Part shown: one piece after another, positions 16,533 through 24,957 of the stretch
How the letters are laid out: each line of letters starts with the position of its first letter
Position numbering within the stretch: the stretch's first letter is position 1
Source of the DNA: Desulfobacterales bacterium
GTDB taxonomy: Bacteria > Desulfobacterota > Desulfobacteria > Desulfobacterales > JADGBH01
Assembly: GCA_015231595.1 (NCBI GenBank)
Contig: JADGBH010000050.1
Span: 1 to 33,157, forward strand
Direction: 5' to 3'
Length of the DNA stretch: 33,157 nt
Position numbers and translations under genes: made by a program
Notes under the pieces: model-generated
What the model was told of the DNA's origin: nothing
Databases searched by the model: none
What the model saw: the letters and a program-made list of their open reading frames with translations, nothing else

Positions 16533-16609
16533 GGTGGGTGTAGCTCAGTTGGTAGAGCACTAGGTTGTGGCCCTAGTGGCCGAGGGTTCAAGTCCCTTCA
16601 CTCACCCCA
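16533..16609 (+). tRNA. tRNA-His (anticodon GTG), CCA encoded
   Basis: The cloverleaf is complete: acceptor GTGGGTG/CACTCAC with one G-T pair, D stem GCTC/GAGC with loop AGTTGGTA, anticodon stem CTAGG/CCTAG around TTGTGGC (anticodon GTG), and T arm GAGGG-TTCAAGT-CCCTT. The extra G at position -1 (16533) opposite C73 (16606) is the histidine-specific identity pair. The 3' CCA is encoded at 16607-16609. Confidence 0.97.
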
Positions 16610-16709
16610 TCAAAATTTCTTCAATGTATTTTTAAATTTTTTATCCCCTGCAAAAACTTATAAAAAAAAACAAATTAATATAAACCTTAATTATTTGGAG
16701 TATTTTAAA

Positions 16710-17264
16710 TTGTTGAAATGCACTAAATGCAAATCAAATCTTAGCAATGACTTTTTTAATACTCATCAATTCAGTATTTGTCCTATATGTAATTCTGCTT
16801 TGATGGTTTATACGTTCCCAGCTTTTTATGACAATAATCTTCAAAGTAATAGTGAACATGTAATAATTGATAGCCATAGAGCTTCCTGTTATTTTCACCC
16901 AAAAAAAGAAGCAGAAATTACCTGTTCATCTTGTGGCCGATTTCTTTGTAAATTATGTCGTATTGATTTGAATGGAAATAATCTTTGTATAGCGTGTTTA
17001 GAGAGTATAAAAAATAAAAAAAAGATGGATGTACTTGAAAATCATCGTACAATTTATAGCAAGGTAGCATTAGGGCTGGCTGTTTTACCAATGCTATTTG
17101 TTTTTCCAACATTAATTACTGCACCTATGTCTATATTTGTTTCAATAAGATATTGGAAACATCCTTCAAGCTTGGTTAGAAAGAGTAAATTAGGCTTTGT
17201 GCTTGCAATTTTAATATCAAGTCTTCAACTTTTAGGTTGGGCTCTGCTATTTTTACTTAAATAA
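16710..17264 (+). CDS. B-box-type zinc-finger membrane protein
   Basis: Membrane protein of about 184 residues. It opens with a zinc-ribbon CTKCKSN followed by CPIC about 20 residues on. Next is a B-box-like zinc site, CYFHPKKEAEITCSSCGRFLCKLCRIDLNGNNLCIAC, with the C/H spacing of bacterial B-box proteins. Then come two hydrophobic helices (VALGLAVLPMLFVFPTLI, and GFVLAILISSLQLLGWALLFLL at the C-terminus) that anchor it in the membrane, with the zinc domains probably cytoplasmic. Such proteins are common in deltaproteobacteria, and their role is unknown; protein-protein contact is the usual guess. The frame can start with TTG at 16695, but GGAG at 16697-16700 fits a TTG at 16710 or 16713 better. 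Convergent with the guanine deaminase gene. Confidence 0.75.
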   Translation: MLKCTKCKSNLSNDFFNTHQFSICPICNSALMVYTFPAFYDNNLQSNSEHVIIDSHRASCYFHPKKEAEITCSSCGRFLCKLCRIDLNGNNLCIACLESIKNKKKMDVLENHRTIYSKVALGLAVLPMLFVFPTLITAPMSIFVSIRYWKHPSSLVRKSKLGFVLAILISSLQLLGWALLFLLK

Positions 17265-17343
17265 ATTTTTCCATAAAAATTTTTATAGGGGTGATGAATC
17301 TAAATTGATAGCACCCTTGTTGTTTATAGAAAAAGGCGAGAAC

Positions 17344-17366
17344 ACCTTGACCCTTGTGGTCGAGGT
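17344..17366 (-). terminator. Hairpin between convergent genes
   Basis: ACCTTGACC and GGTCGAGGT form a nine-base stem with one mismatch and a five-base loop, seven bases after the guanine deaminase stop. A short T-run (CCTTTTTC) follows on the minus strand about eight bases later. A weak terminator is likely. Confidence 0.4.
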
Positions 17367-17372
17367 AATTGA

Positions 17373-17846
17373 CTAATAGTCGATTTTATCTTCTTTTGCT
17401 CTCCATTCTTTAAATGCTTTTTGAGCTTTGTCTCTCATGAGTTGATAAATTGGAATTTTTCTTTTTTCATAAGGCAGCATGATTTCATCATATATGAATG
17501 AATCATCAAATCCTATATTTTTAGCATCAATTCTGGTATTAGCAAAATATACTTTACTAATCCTTGCCCAATAAATTGCCCCGAGACACATAGGGCATGG
17601 TTCACAGGATGAATAAATCACACAACCGCTAAGATCAAAATTGTTTAATTTTAGACAAGCTTGACGTATTGTAACAATTTCAGCATGGGCTGTCGGATCA
17701 TTTAAAAGAGTAACATTATTTGAGCCCTTTGCTATAATTTCATTGTCTTTAACGATGATTGCCCCAAAAGGGCCTCCTCCATTTTTAACAGATTCGATAG
17801 AAAGATTTATAGCTTCTATCATGAATTTTTCTTCTATTGTTTGCAT
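17373..17846 (-). CDS. guaD: Guanine deaminase (cytidine-deaminase fold)
   Basis: Zinc hydrolase converting guanine to xanthine in purine salvage. The 157 residues follow the Bacillus-type GuaD closely: GGGPFGAIIVKDNEIIAKGSN at the substrate loop, PTAHAE with the zinc His54 and catalytic Glu56, CEPCPMC with zinc ligands C81 and C84, GAIYWARISKVYFAN, GFDDSFIYDEI, and a C-terminal Tyr as in the domain-swapped enzymes. The NDPTAHAE and FDDSFIYDE segments favour guanine deaminase over the tRNA-adenosine deaminase TadA. Monocistronic as far as can be seen, convergent with the B-box gene. Confidence 0.88.
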   Translation of the reverse strand: MQTIEEKFMIEAINLSIESVKNGGGPFGAIIVKDNEIIAKGSNNVTLLNDPTAHAEIVTIRQACLKLNNFDLSGCVIYSSCEPCPMCLGAIYWARISKVYFANTRIDAKNIGFDDSFIYDEIMLPYEKRKIPIYQLMRDKAQKAFKEWRAKEDKIDY

Positions 17847-17944
17847 ATATAAAAACCTTAAATTATTTTGAAATTTCTAAGTCTTGTTTCTTTCGATTCA
17901 GCCTAATCACTACACAATCTGGTTAAAAGGCGATTAGCTCGTCA

Positions 17945-20593
17945 TCACACATCATTTTTTCCTAATATTTGACTTAATGTTTCCGTAATTTCCGATTTTG
18001 TAAAGGGCTTTGTTATAACGCCGCAAAACCCATAATCTTGATAGTTTGCCATGATAGGATCATTTGAATACCCGCTTGAAACAACGGCCTTTACTTTAGG
18101 ATTAATTTTCAACAATTCAGTAATTGTTTCGGCTCCACCCATTCCCCCTGGAATTGTTAAGTCAAGAACAACTAAATCAAAGGGTTGCTGAGATAGAAAT
18201 GCTTCTTTATACATTTGAATAGCTTGTTTACCATCTTTTGCGAAAAATGTTTTATATCCCATATGTCCAAATAATCTACCAGTCATATTAAGTATCATTT
18301 CCTGATCATCCATTAATAAAATTTTACCATGACCCTTAATTTCAACTGATTGTTTTTTTTGTTCAATAATGGGTTTGGTGTCTGTGGCAGGGAGATATAT
18401 ATAAAAAACGGTTCCTTCACCTATGTTAGATTCAACTGATATATTCCCATTATGCCCTTGAATAATGGAATATGTGGTTGCAAGACCTAATCCACTTCCT
18501 TTTTGTTTTGTTGTGAAATAAGGGTCAAATATCTTTGAAATATGTTTTTCTGGGATACCGATTCCATTGTCTTTTATACTAATCTTCACATAACATCCAG
18601 GTGATAATAAGATGTTATTTTCATAAATAATTTTTTTGTTCTCTGCTTTAATTTGAATAATGCCGCCTTCTGGCATAGCTTGGGTTGAATTGATTACAAG
18701 ATTGCTTATCGCCTGGTTCATTTGACCAGTATCTACAGCTACTGTCCACAAATCTTCAGCAAATATAAATTCACACCTAACTTTAGAACCTCTTGTTACA
18801 AATAAGGCTGATTCCTTTAAAACATCTCTAAGGTCAGCTTCTTTTTTAATTGGCGCGCCTCCCTTAGCAAAAGTAAGAAGCTGTTGAGTTAGCTTTTGAG
18901 CTTGTTTTGTCCCTGTTTGAACATCACTTAAAATTTCAAAAAGCTCATTATCGCGATCAATTATTGACAAAACATATGAAATATTGCCTGAAATTACTCC
19001 TAACATATTATTGAAATCATGGGCGATGCCACCTGCTAAGATCCCAATGGATTCCAATTTTTGAATATTGTTGAGTTGATTTTCTAATTTACGTTGCTCG
19101 GATATATCCAAAAAAGAAGCCATCATATTGATAGGGATGCCATTTTGATTCTTGACAATACTTGCTGATAACTGCGTATCGAAAAAAGATCCGTCTTTTC
19201 TTTTGCCTTTCAATTCACCAATGTAATGTGACGATTTTTTTAGTTTAGCAATAATTTCTTGTGCTTTCTCTTTTTCCTGCCAAAATTCAGTTACATGCTT
19301 ACCGATAACTTCAGCATCATTATTAAATCCCCACATAGACAGAAATGACGGATTAATATAGATTAAATAGCCTTCCATATTAGAAATAGCAATTCCATTG
19401 ATGGAGGATGAAAGAGCATAACTCTTTATAAGAAGACTCTCTTCAATCTCTTTTCGTTTGGTAATGTCAAGTTCGATACCATCCCAGACCAGGTGATTAT
19501 TAGGAAGCCTACGAGGAGCTGATGTAAAAAGACGCCATCTTGTTTCTCCTGATGGTAATAAAATCCTAACCTCTGCACTTAATGGCACCATATTGGCTGC
19601 CGCAAATATTTCTTGTTCAGCCAAAGACTGCAAATCTTCTTCCAAAACCTGTCCATAGATGGTCATTGGATCGTTCAAAACTTCTTCTGCTGTAATGCTA
19701 TGCAGTTGTTCAACACCAGCGCTTATGTAAGAGAATTTCCTCTGTTGCGCATCTACACCGGAATCAATCTGATAAACAAGTCCTCCGGGCAAGTTGTCGC
19801 TTAGTGCTCGTAATCGAGACTCACTTTCTTCAGCTTTTTCTTTAGATTTGATCAATTCTTTTTCGATGCTCTGTTGAGCTTCCATATCTTTGATCAAATT
19901 TAAGCGCATGCTATTAATTGCTTCGACAACTCGTTCTAATTCGTCTATTGAATGGTTCTTTAAATGAGCTCTATTGAGCGTAAGAACTTGCTCCAACCCA
20001 TTGAAATCAAAAATTTTTTGAGCATACTGGGCAATAGTCCTCAAATGCCTCATAATCAGAAAATGAACAAAAATAAGAATAAATATAGATACCAAGAATG
20101 TTTGGAGAGCTTGTACGCCAAAAATTATTAAATATTCTGTATGGAGCCTTTGATAAATTTCTTCCATGTCAGCGACAATTAATAATGTCCCTAATTCGGC
20201 ATCTCTAGTTTGACTATGATAGTGCAGAACAAATTGCCACGAAGATATTCGGCCTGAAGGGCGCTTTCCCGAAGAAATAACACATTCTCCTTTTTTATTT
20301 TGTATTTCAGCATATTTAATCTCGGGTATCCGCAAAATCCCCTTCAATTGGGTGGCAAGCAACTCATTATCAAAACGCCATAGACCTGTGGTAATAGTAT
20401 CAAAGTCAGTATTTTTAATATTTTTAATTCGCTCTTCAAGATGTTGTATTTCTTTTCGATACTCTAAATAAAATATCAGACTACTTGACAGAAAAGTGAA
20501 TAAAGCGCTGAAAAGAAATATTGTTAGAATCATACGACGTGTCAGAGGATATGATCTTTGATACTTTATCAGTGTTGACAAAATGTTTCGCAT
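17945..20593 (-). CDS. Membrane hybrid histidine kinase with two PAS domains and a C-terminal receiver
   Basis: Sensor kinase of 882 residues. Order: transmembrane helix about 20-43; periplasmic segment 45-152 with LWRFDNELLATQL, as in other kinases of this layout; second helix 155-180; HAMP-like linker 180-240; coiled coil 240-262; PAS domain about 263-385; second PAS about 386-505; dimerisation/phosphoacceptor helix with H525 (GGIAHDFNNML); ATPase domain with N-box NLVINSTQAMP (628-641), DNGIGIP (675-681) and GSGLGLA (699-705). The receiver domain covers 756-878, with phospho-acceptor D811 (VVLDLTIPGG) and K862 (TKPF). All catalytic residues are present. Its ATG lies seven bases after the stop of the upstream binding-protein gene, so the two are co-translated and the binding protein probably feeds the sensor. 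No separate output regulator is nearby. Confidence 0.93.
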   Translation of the reverse strand: MRNILSTLIKYQRSYPLTRRMILTIFLFSALFTFLSSSLIFYLEYRKEIQHLEERIKNIKNTDFDTITTGLWRFDNELLATQLKGILRIPEIKYAEIQNKKGECVISSGKRPSGRISSWQFVLHYHSQTRDAELGTLLIVADMEEIYQRLHTEYLIIFGVQALQTFLVSIFILIFVHFLIMRHLRTIAQYAQKIFDFNGLEQVLTLNRAHLKNHSIDELERVVEAINSMRLNLIKDMEAQQSIEKELIKSKEKAEESESRLRALSDNLPGGLVYQIDSGVDAQQRKFSYISAGVEQLHSITAEEVLNDPMTIYGQVLEEDLQSLAEQEIFAAANMVPLSAEVRILLPSGETRWRLFTSAPRRLPNNHLVWDGIELDITKRKEIEESLLIKSYALSSSINGIAISNMEGYLIYINPSFLSMWGFNNDAEVIGKHVTEFWQEKEKAQEIIAKLKKSSHYIGELKGKRKDGSFFDTQLSASIVKNQNGIPINMMASFLDISEQRKLENQLNNIQKLESIGILAGGIAHDFNNMLGVISGNISYVLSIIDRDNELFEILSDVQTGTKQAQKLTQQLLTFAKGGAPIKKEADLRDVLKESALFVTRGSKVRCEFIFAEDLWTVAVDTGQMNQAISNLVINSTQAMPEGGIIQIKAENKKIIYENNILLSPGCYVKISIKDNGIGIPEKHISKIFDPYFTTKQKGSGLGLATTYSIIQGHNGNISVESNIGEGTVFYIYLPATDTKPIIEQKKQSVEIKGHGKILLMDDQEMILNMTGRLFGHMGYKTFFAKDGKQAIQMYKEAFLSQQPFDLVVLDLTIPGGMGGAETITELLKINPKVKAVVSSGYSNDPIMANYQDYGFCGVITKPFTKSEITETLSQILGKNDV

Positions 20594-20600
20594 CTATAAA

Positions 20601-21386
20601 TTATGGATCCCAATGTTTGTGAGTATTTAGTTCAATCTTGTTTTCTATGATTTCAGATAAAAAATCTTTACGTATCTGTTCAATCTCTCCTTTTTCCTGC
20701 ATTTCCTGAAAAACCTGATCAAGTTTTTGAACTATATTTCGGTGCTTTTCATGAAGATAATGATATGCCAAAATACGCTCTAAGGGCGGAGATAAAGGGG
20801 AAATCGTATCAAATCCAAGCTTTTTAAGCTCATATAGTCCATTCAAATCTGCTGCAACTACAATATCTACGCGGTCAGCATTAAGCATCTGAAATAACGA
20901 TGTATAGTTCTCAACTATCTGAACATTTTTAAATCCTGATAAACCTATTTCAGCAAATCTCATTCCCCGCATTGTTCCAATTTCGTAGCTTTTTAAGGAA
21001 TTCCAGCCTTTCACCTTAAACCGAATTTTTTTTGAAAATACAGTTGGTTCGAACCAATAAATTGGAGTTGGAATACGGATTAGAGTTGGATAAGCAATGC
21101 CAATTTCAAATACTCGTGCTAATTCGCCATCAATCACTCCTGTACTCGATTCTTCCAATGCTCTTTTACCAGGCAGTTCAATAAACTCAACTGGAATATT
21201 CAATCGTTGGTATGCTTTGGCGACGACTCTTGGAATAAGAATCTGATGATCAGGACTATCCATTTTAGCTATTTTTAAAGGCACTATTTTTAAGTCCTGT
21301 GATTTCTCCTTCTGATGTTCTATTGCATCGCTAAATGAATAGAATATCAGAAGGATGATAACCGAAAAACATATAATTTTAACCAT
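20601..21386 (-). CDS. Periplasmic solute-binding protein (SBP family 3-like), partner of the hybrid kinase
   Basis: Protein of 261 residues with an N-terminal signal peptide (hydrophobic residues about 3-19, likely cleaved near FSDA-IEH). The rest follows the type-3 amino-acid-binding fold: LKIAKMDSPDHQILIPRVVAKAYQRLNIPVEFIELPGKRALEE, GVIDGELARV, YEIGTMRGMRFAE, VQIVENYTSLFQMLNADRVDIVVAADLNGLYEL and a final helix region, KLDQVFQEMQEKGEIEQIRKDFL. There are no ABC permease or ATPase genes beside it. It is followed seven bases later by a hybrid histidine kinase, so a role as an extracytoplasmic ligand receptor for that kinase is likelier than transport. Ligand unknown. A repeat hairpin (21403-21442) lies directly upstream and may terminate the DUF445 transcript. 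Confidence 0.82.
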   Translation of the reverse strand: MVKIICFSVIILLIFYSFSDAIEHQKEKSQDLKIVPLKIAKMDSPDHQILIPRVVAKAYQRLNIPVEFIELPGKRALEESSTGVIDGELARVFEIGIAYPTLIRIPTPIYWFEPTVFSKKIRFKVKGWNSLKSYEIGTMRGMRFAEIGLSGFKNVQIVENYTSLFQMLNADRVDIVVAADLNGLYELKKLGFDTISPLSPPLERILAYHYLHEKHRNIVQKLDQVFQEMQEKGEIEQIRKDFLSEIIENKIELNTHKHWDP

Positions 21387-21402
21387 AGCAGCCTATATCT
21401 TA

Positions 21403-21442
21403 AAATCCCCTTTTTTTAAAGGGGAATTTAGGGGGATTTTTT
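21403..21442. repeat. AAATCCCC/GGGGATTT palindromic intergenic repeat
   Basis: The stretch has an inner palindrome CCCCTTT/AAAGGGG and an outer arm AAATCCCC paired with GGGGGATTT, so two alternative hairpins share one C-tract. This G/C-tract motif with A/T spacers matches a widespread family of bacterial intergenic repeats. It sits between DUF445 and the binding-protein gene and could act as a terminator in either direction because of its flanking A- and T-runs. Confidence 0.6.
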
Positions 21443-21470
21443 GTAGAAATATAACCTTCCGGCAAATAAA

Positions 21471-22700
21471 TTATTGCAATAAAAATAATTGCATAAATCC
21501 TACTATTAAGCCTAAAACAGCGCCTCCAGCGATAAGCATCCATTCATCCTGTTCAAAAGCTGGTCTGATTACTCCTACAAAGTCAGCGGGTGGTAAAGCT
21601 GACATCTTGGTTTTAATGAGATTTTCAATATCTAAAGTTTTTAAAGTATAGTCTTCAAGAACATGGGCATGTTTAGGAAGCTCTTCCAACAATCTGTCAC
21701 ATACTGTATTTTTCATTTCAATAAAATCTTTTGTTCCTATTGCGAATTGAACAAAAGGTTTCGCAAGGCCAGCGCTTTTATCTATATAATGGGAAATATG
21801 AAATTGAATAATACGGAACAATTCATCAGAGGATGGGCTTCGTAAAATGCCTTCCAGAATATTTGTTGGGTTTAATATTCCAGTCTGAACTTGTTGAGCA
21901 TAAGCTTCAGATACTTCTTTTTGTCGTCTTAAAAATAATCCATGCAATGTAAATGGTCCTACTTTTTTAGGCTCCATTGGCTCAAACACTAATTTTAAAG
22001 CAATCCAGTTGGTTATATAGCCGACTAATGCTCCTCCTAAAGGAAGAAGCCACCATCTTTTAAAAAAGAACCAAATACACATTTGAACCACTCCGCATAA
22101 AAAACCTAAATATAATCCTGATCTAACAAGAAAATCAAATTCTGGTTTTGCGCATTCAATTATGATTTTATTCATTACAGCTTTATTTCTTACGAGTGTA
22201 TCTACTACAACTTTTTTTAAATCGAAAATTCTTGTAATATTTTTTTTAAGATCGTCTGTAATTAGTTTAATTACGTTGGGAGAGTCTTTTCTTATCATAG
22301 AATATATTTGATTTTTAGCAAATAATGGTAAAGATTCCCACATAATAGGAGCGGTTTCTGTCATTATTTCATGGGTTAGCTTAGGAGTGAGGCTATCTAT
22401 TGTTTCTTCAAGCTCTTTAGCTACTTCTACAGGGTCAACTTGACTGAATACTTCCTGAATGCTTAATAATTTTGTTGTGATTAAATCACAGGCAAGAGCT
22501 GCCATAATGTGGATTCTCATCGGAACGATACCTTGCCATCCAAGATATAGCGGCCTATATCCAACGAATTCAACAGGCCAAAATATCATTAAAAAAGCTA
22601 AATAGTTTGTTCCCCATCCAACTAAGGCATTAATAAAAGGAATTGCAATATATGCTATAACTGCCTTGTTTGAAAAAAATACGACCATCGAATCCCACAT
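21471..22700 (-). CDS. DUF445 family membrane protein
   Basis: Membrane protein of 409 residues. Hydrophobic segments: about residues 13-40 (AVIAYIAIPFINALVGWGTNYLAFLMIFWPV), 190-225 (GLYLGFLCGVVQMCIWFFF and WLLPLGGALVGYITNWIALKLVF), and the extreme C-terminus (MLIAGGAVLGLIVGFMQLFLL). The GxxTNxxAxxM/L segment occurs twice (GWGTNYLAFLMIFWPVE and GYITNWIALKLVFEPME), each followed by a Pro-rich PxxLGxxGxxxxR-type stretch. This internal duplication is the hallmark of DUF445. The regions between are helical and probably soluble. Function of the family is unknown. ATG start with AGGAGG. Likely a single-gene unit ended by the repeat hairpin downstream. Confidence 0.85.
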   Translation of the reverse strand: MWDSMVVFFSNKAVIAYIAIPFINALVGWGTNYLAFLMIFWPVEFVGYRPLYLGWQGIVPMRIHIMAALACDLITTKLLSIQEVFSQVDPVEVAKELEETIDSLTPKLTHEIMTETAPIMWESLPLFAKNQIYSMIRKDSPNVIKLITDDLKKNITRIFDLKKVVVDTLVRNKAVMNKIIIECAKPEFDFLVRSGLYLGFLCGVVQMCIWFFFKRWWLLPLGGALVGYITNWIALKLVFEPMEPKKVGPFTLHGLFLRRQKEVSEAYAQQVQTGILNPTNILEGILRSPSSDELFRIIQFHISHYIDKSAGLAKPFVQFAIGTKDFIEMKNTVCDRLLEELPKHAHVLEDYTLKTLDIENLIKTKMSALPPADFVGVIRPAFEQDEWMLIAGGAVLGLIVGFMQLFLLQ

Positions 22701-22836
22701 AATAATTTCCTCCTGGTATTCCTTCCCCTAAAATTGCAGAGAATGGTATTTTTTAATGTTTATAAGTTAAATAAATACAATAATAACTATGTAGTTATTT
22801 AATAGTGTAACCTTTTGTCAAATTAAAAAATTAAAA

Positions 22837-24261
22837 TCAACTAAGCCTTTCAATCAATCGTTGATGTATATTATCAAATCCTCCATTTGACATAATTAGG
22901 ATAACATCATTTGGTTTTGCTTGAGTAGATAGAAATTCAATGATTGAATCAGTATCATCAAAGTGAAAGGCTTTCTTTCCTATATTTTGCATATTTATAA
23001 CCATATTTTCAGATGAAATACGCTCATTAATAGGTATTTTTTCAAGAAGAGGGGGTTTACGGATACAAATAATATCAGCCCCATCAAAAGAAAGAGGATA
23101 GACATCCTGAAAAATATTTCTCATGCTTGAATTTGTTCTTGGTTCAAAAACAGCTATTAATCTGCCTTGGTTATAAAAGGGTTTTACAGCTTTAATTGTT
23201 TCTCTTACAGCAGTTGGGTGATGAGCAAAATCATCCATTACTGTTATTTCATTAACAACTCCTCTGATTTCCTGCCTTCTTTTTACTCCTTCAAAGGTCT
23301 CTAAGGCTGATTTTATTATATCAACTGATATATTAAGATTATAACATCCAGCTATAACTGAAAGCGCATTCAATATATTATGCTCACCCATCATTTTTGA
23401 TTTAAAAGTCCCTAAAGATTCTTTATTTCGAAAAACTTCAAACAAAGTCCATGTATTATTAATTTTTATATTATCAATTCTCCAATCAGATTCATTATCT
23501 TTACCATAAAAAAAGATTTTAGATTCATTATTTTTTAATATTTCTGAAATATTAGAATCAGAATCAAAACCTAATATTATTTTATCTTTCGGAAGTTTGG
23601 ATACAAGGGATTTAAAAGCAGCTTTTATGCTATCAATATTCGAATATATATCTGCGTGATCAAACTCAATACTGGTTATAATTGTTATATCAGGATTATA
23701 ATGAAGGAATTTTGGACCTTTATCGAAAAAAGCTGTGTCATATTCATCACCTTCAATAACGATATATTTGCCTTTGCCAAGTCTATAATTGCTGTTAAAA
23801 TTTTTAAGTATTCCACCAATAAAAAAAGTGGGATCAAGGTTTGCTTTATATAGCATCCATGCGAAAAGAGATGATGTAGTAGTTTTTCCATGAGTGCCTG
23901 TAATAAGTATAGGTTTTTTATCTACCGCTATAAAAGCGTTTAGAGCTTGAGGCATTGAACAAAAATTAATTCCCATTTCCTTGGTTTTCAACACTTCAGG
24001 ATTATCTTTTCTAATGGCATTTCCTACTATTACAAGGTCAGGCTTATTATAGGCTATGTTTTCACTGCTAAAACCATCAAAAATTTTAATGCCTTTTGAT
24101 TCAAGAAAAGTGCTCATTGGAGGATAAACTTTATGGTCAGACCCTGTTACAGTAAAACCAAGTTCTTGCAGCATACATGCGAGGGCTCCCATTCCTGTCC
24201 CACAGACAGCTATTAGATGAATTTTTTGTATTCCTTTATCTATTTGAGTCTTATTGTCCAC
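22837..24261 (-). CDS. mpl: UDP-N-acetylmuramate:L-alanyl-gamma-D-glutamyl-meso-diaminopimelate ligase
   Basis: Murein-recycling ligase that joins tripeptide recovered from old peptidoglycan to UDP-MurNAc. The 474 residues have the three Mur-ligase domains. The N-terminal UDP-binding domain (1-110) carries GTGMGALACMLQELG and the Mpl-type VYPPMSTFLESKGI. The central ATPase domain has P-loop GTHGKTTT (122-129), EGDEYDTAFFDKGPKF and SIEFDHADIY. The C-terminal ligand domain has RRQEIRG, DDFAHHPTAVRETI and EPRTNSSMRN. YPPMST and EYDTAFFDK separate Mpl from MurC. The start is ATG. Divergent from the cAMP-related genes, with 207 bases of shared promoter space. Confidence 0.9.
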   Translation of the reverse strand: MDNKTQIDKGIQKIHLIAVCGTGMGALACMLQELGFTVTGSDHKVYPPMSTFLESKGIKIFDGFSSENIAYNKPDLVIVGNAIRKDNPEVLKTKEMGINFCSMPQALNAFIAVDKKPILITGTHGKTTTSSLFAWMLYKANLDPTFFIGGILKNFNSNYRLGKGKYIVIEGDEYDTAFFDKGPKFLHYNPDITIITSIEFDHADIYSNIDSIKAAFKSLVSKLPKDKIILGFDSDSNISEILKNNESKIFFYGKDNESDWRIDNIKINNTWTLFEVFRNKESLGTFKSKMMGEHNILNALSVIAGCYNLNISVDIIKSALETFEGVKRRQEIRGVVNEITVMDDFAHHPTAVRETIKAVKPFYNQGRLIAVFEPRTNSSMRNIFQDVYPLSFDGADIICIRKPPLLEKIPINERISSENMVINMQNIGKKAFHFDDTDSIIEFLSTQAKPNDVILIMSNGGFDNIHQRLIERLS

Positions 24262-24468
24262 ATTTCCCCTTATTTGTTTGTTTGTAAATTAAGCATTTAT
24301 TTGATAGAAAATTAAAAAAATTTAATATTAAAAATTTTTTCGTGGATTTTTTGAATGCTTGGTTATATGTAGATAATTTTGAAAAGGCAAGTCATTATTT
24401 TGCGGATTTTATTTATGATTAATGTTAGATTTATGATTACTTTATATCTCGATAGGAGGATTTTTTAA

Positions 24469-24933
24469 TTGGAAAAAATAAGTATTATCCATGAGCAGAT
24501 GATTTGGAAGCTGATAAGGAATTTAGAGTTTTTTGAGAATTTTTCCCTTGATGAAAAAAAAAAATTATTTGAATTTTATAAGAATATTTATTCCTTTGAA
24601 AAAGGAGAAGTCCTAATAAATGAAGGAGATACGGATAACTGTTTTTATATTTTGATAGGAGGCATAGTGTCTGTATGTAAAGGAAAAGATTTTAAAAAGA
24701 TAGCTACATTAAATCCTGGAGATATTTTTGGCGAAATATCATTCATAACTAATACACCAAGAATTTCAAGCATTAAAGCGGATGATTCTGTTCTTGTAGT
24801 AAGAGTTAACAATGATATGCTAAATGAGTTAAATGTAGAAATGAGGGAAAAAATAAAGGATAAAATAATTGAAAGATTGGGAAATCGATTAAATAATATG
24901 AATAATGTATTGATAGATTTTTTTAAGTTATAA
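24469..24933 (+). CDS. Single-domain cyclic-nucleotide-binding protein
   Basis: Protein of 154 residues consisting of one cNMP-binding (CRP-type) beta-roll with flanking helices and no DNA-binding domain. Key parts: ENFSLDEKKKLFEF entry helix, FEKGEVLINEGDTDNCFYILIGGIVSV, and the phosphate-binding cassette FGEISFITNTPRIS, with E89 for the ribose and R98 for the phosphate. A C-terminal helix KIKDKIIERLGNRLNNMNNVL follows. The start is TTG with AGGAGG nine bases upstream. The membrane adenylate cyclase begins 24 bases downstream, so this may be a dedicated cAMP receptor, a feedback subunit of the cyclase, or an adaptor to another partner. Which of these holds is not decided by the sequence. Confidence 0.88.
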   Translation: MEKISIIHEQMIWKLIRNLEFFENFSLDEKKKLFEFYKNIYSFEKGEVLINEGDTDNCFYILIGGIVSVCKGKDFKKIATLNPGDIFGEISFITNTPRISSIKADDSVLVVRVNNDMLNELNVEMREKIKDKIIERLGNRLNNMNNVLIDFFKL

Positions 24934-24957
24934 CCAAAATTTTAGCGAGCCGTATTT

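Noticed and set aside
17847..17944. Possible hairpin (GCCTAATC with GATTAGC) after the hybrid kinase
   Set aside because: Only six or seven pairs with a bulge and no following T-run on the minus strand.
22782..22799. AATAACTA-TG-TAGTTATT palindrome upstream of DUF445's neighbour mpl
   Set aside because: Short and A/T-only in a region of the same composition; likely chance.
24262..24468. Divergent promoter region between mpl and the cNMP-binding gene
   Set aside because: Promoters must be present, but no -35/-10 pair was clear enough to place in such A/T-rich sequence.
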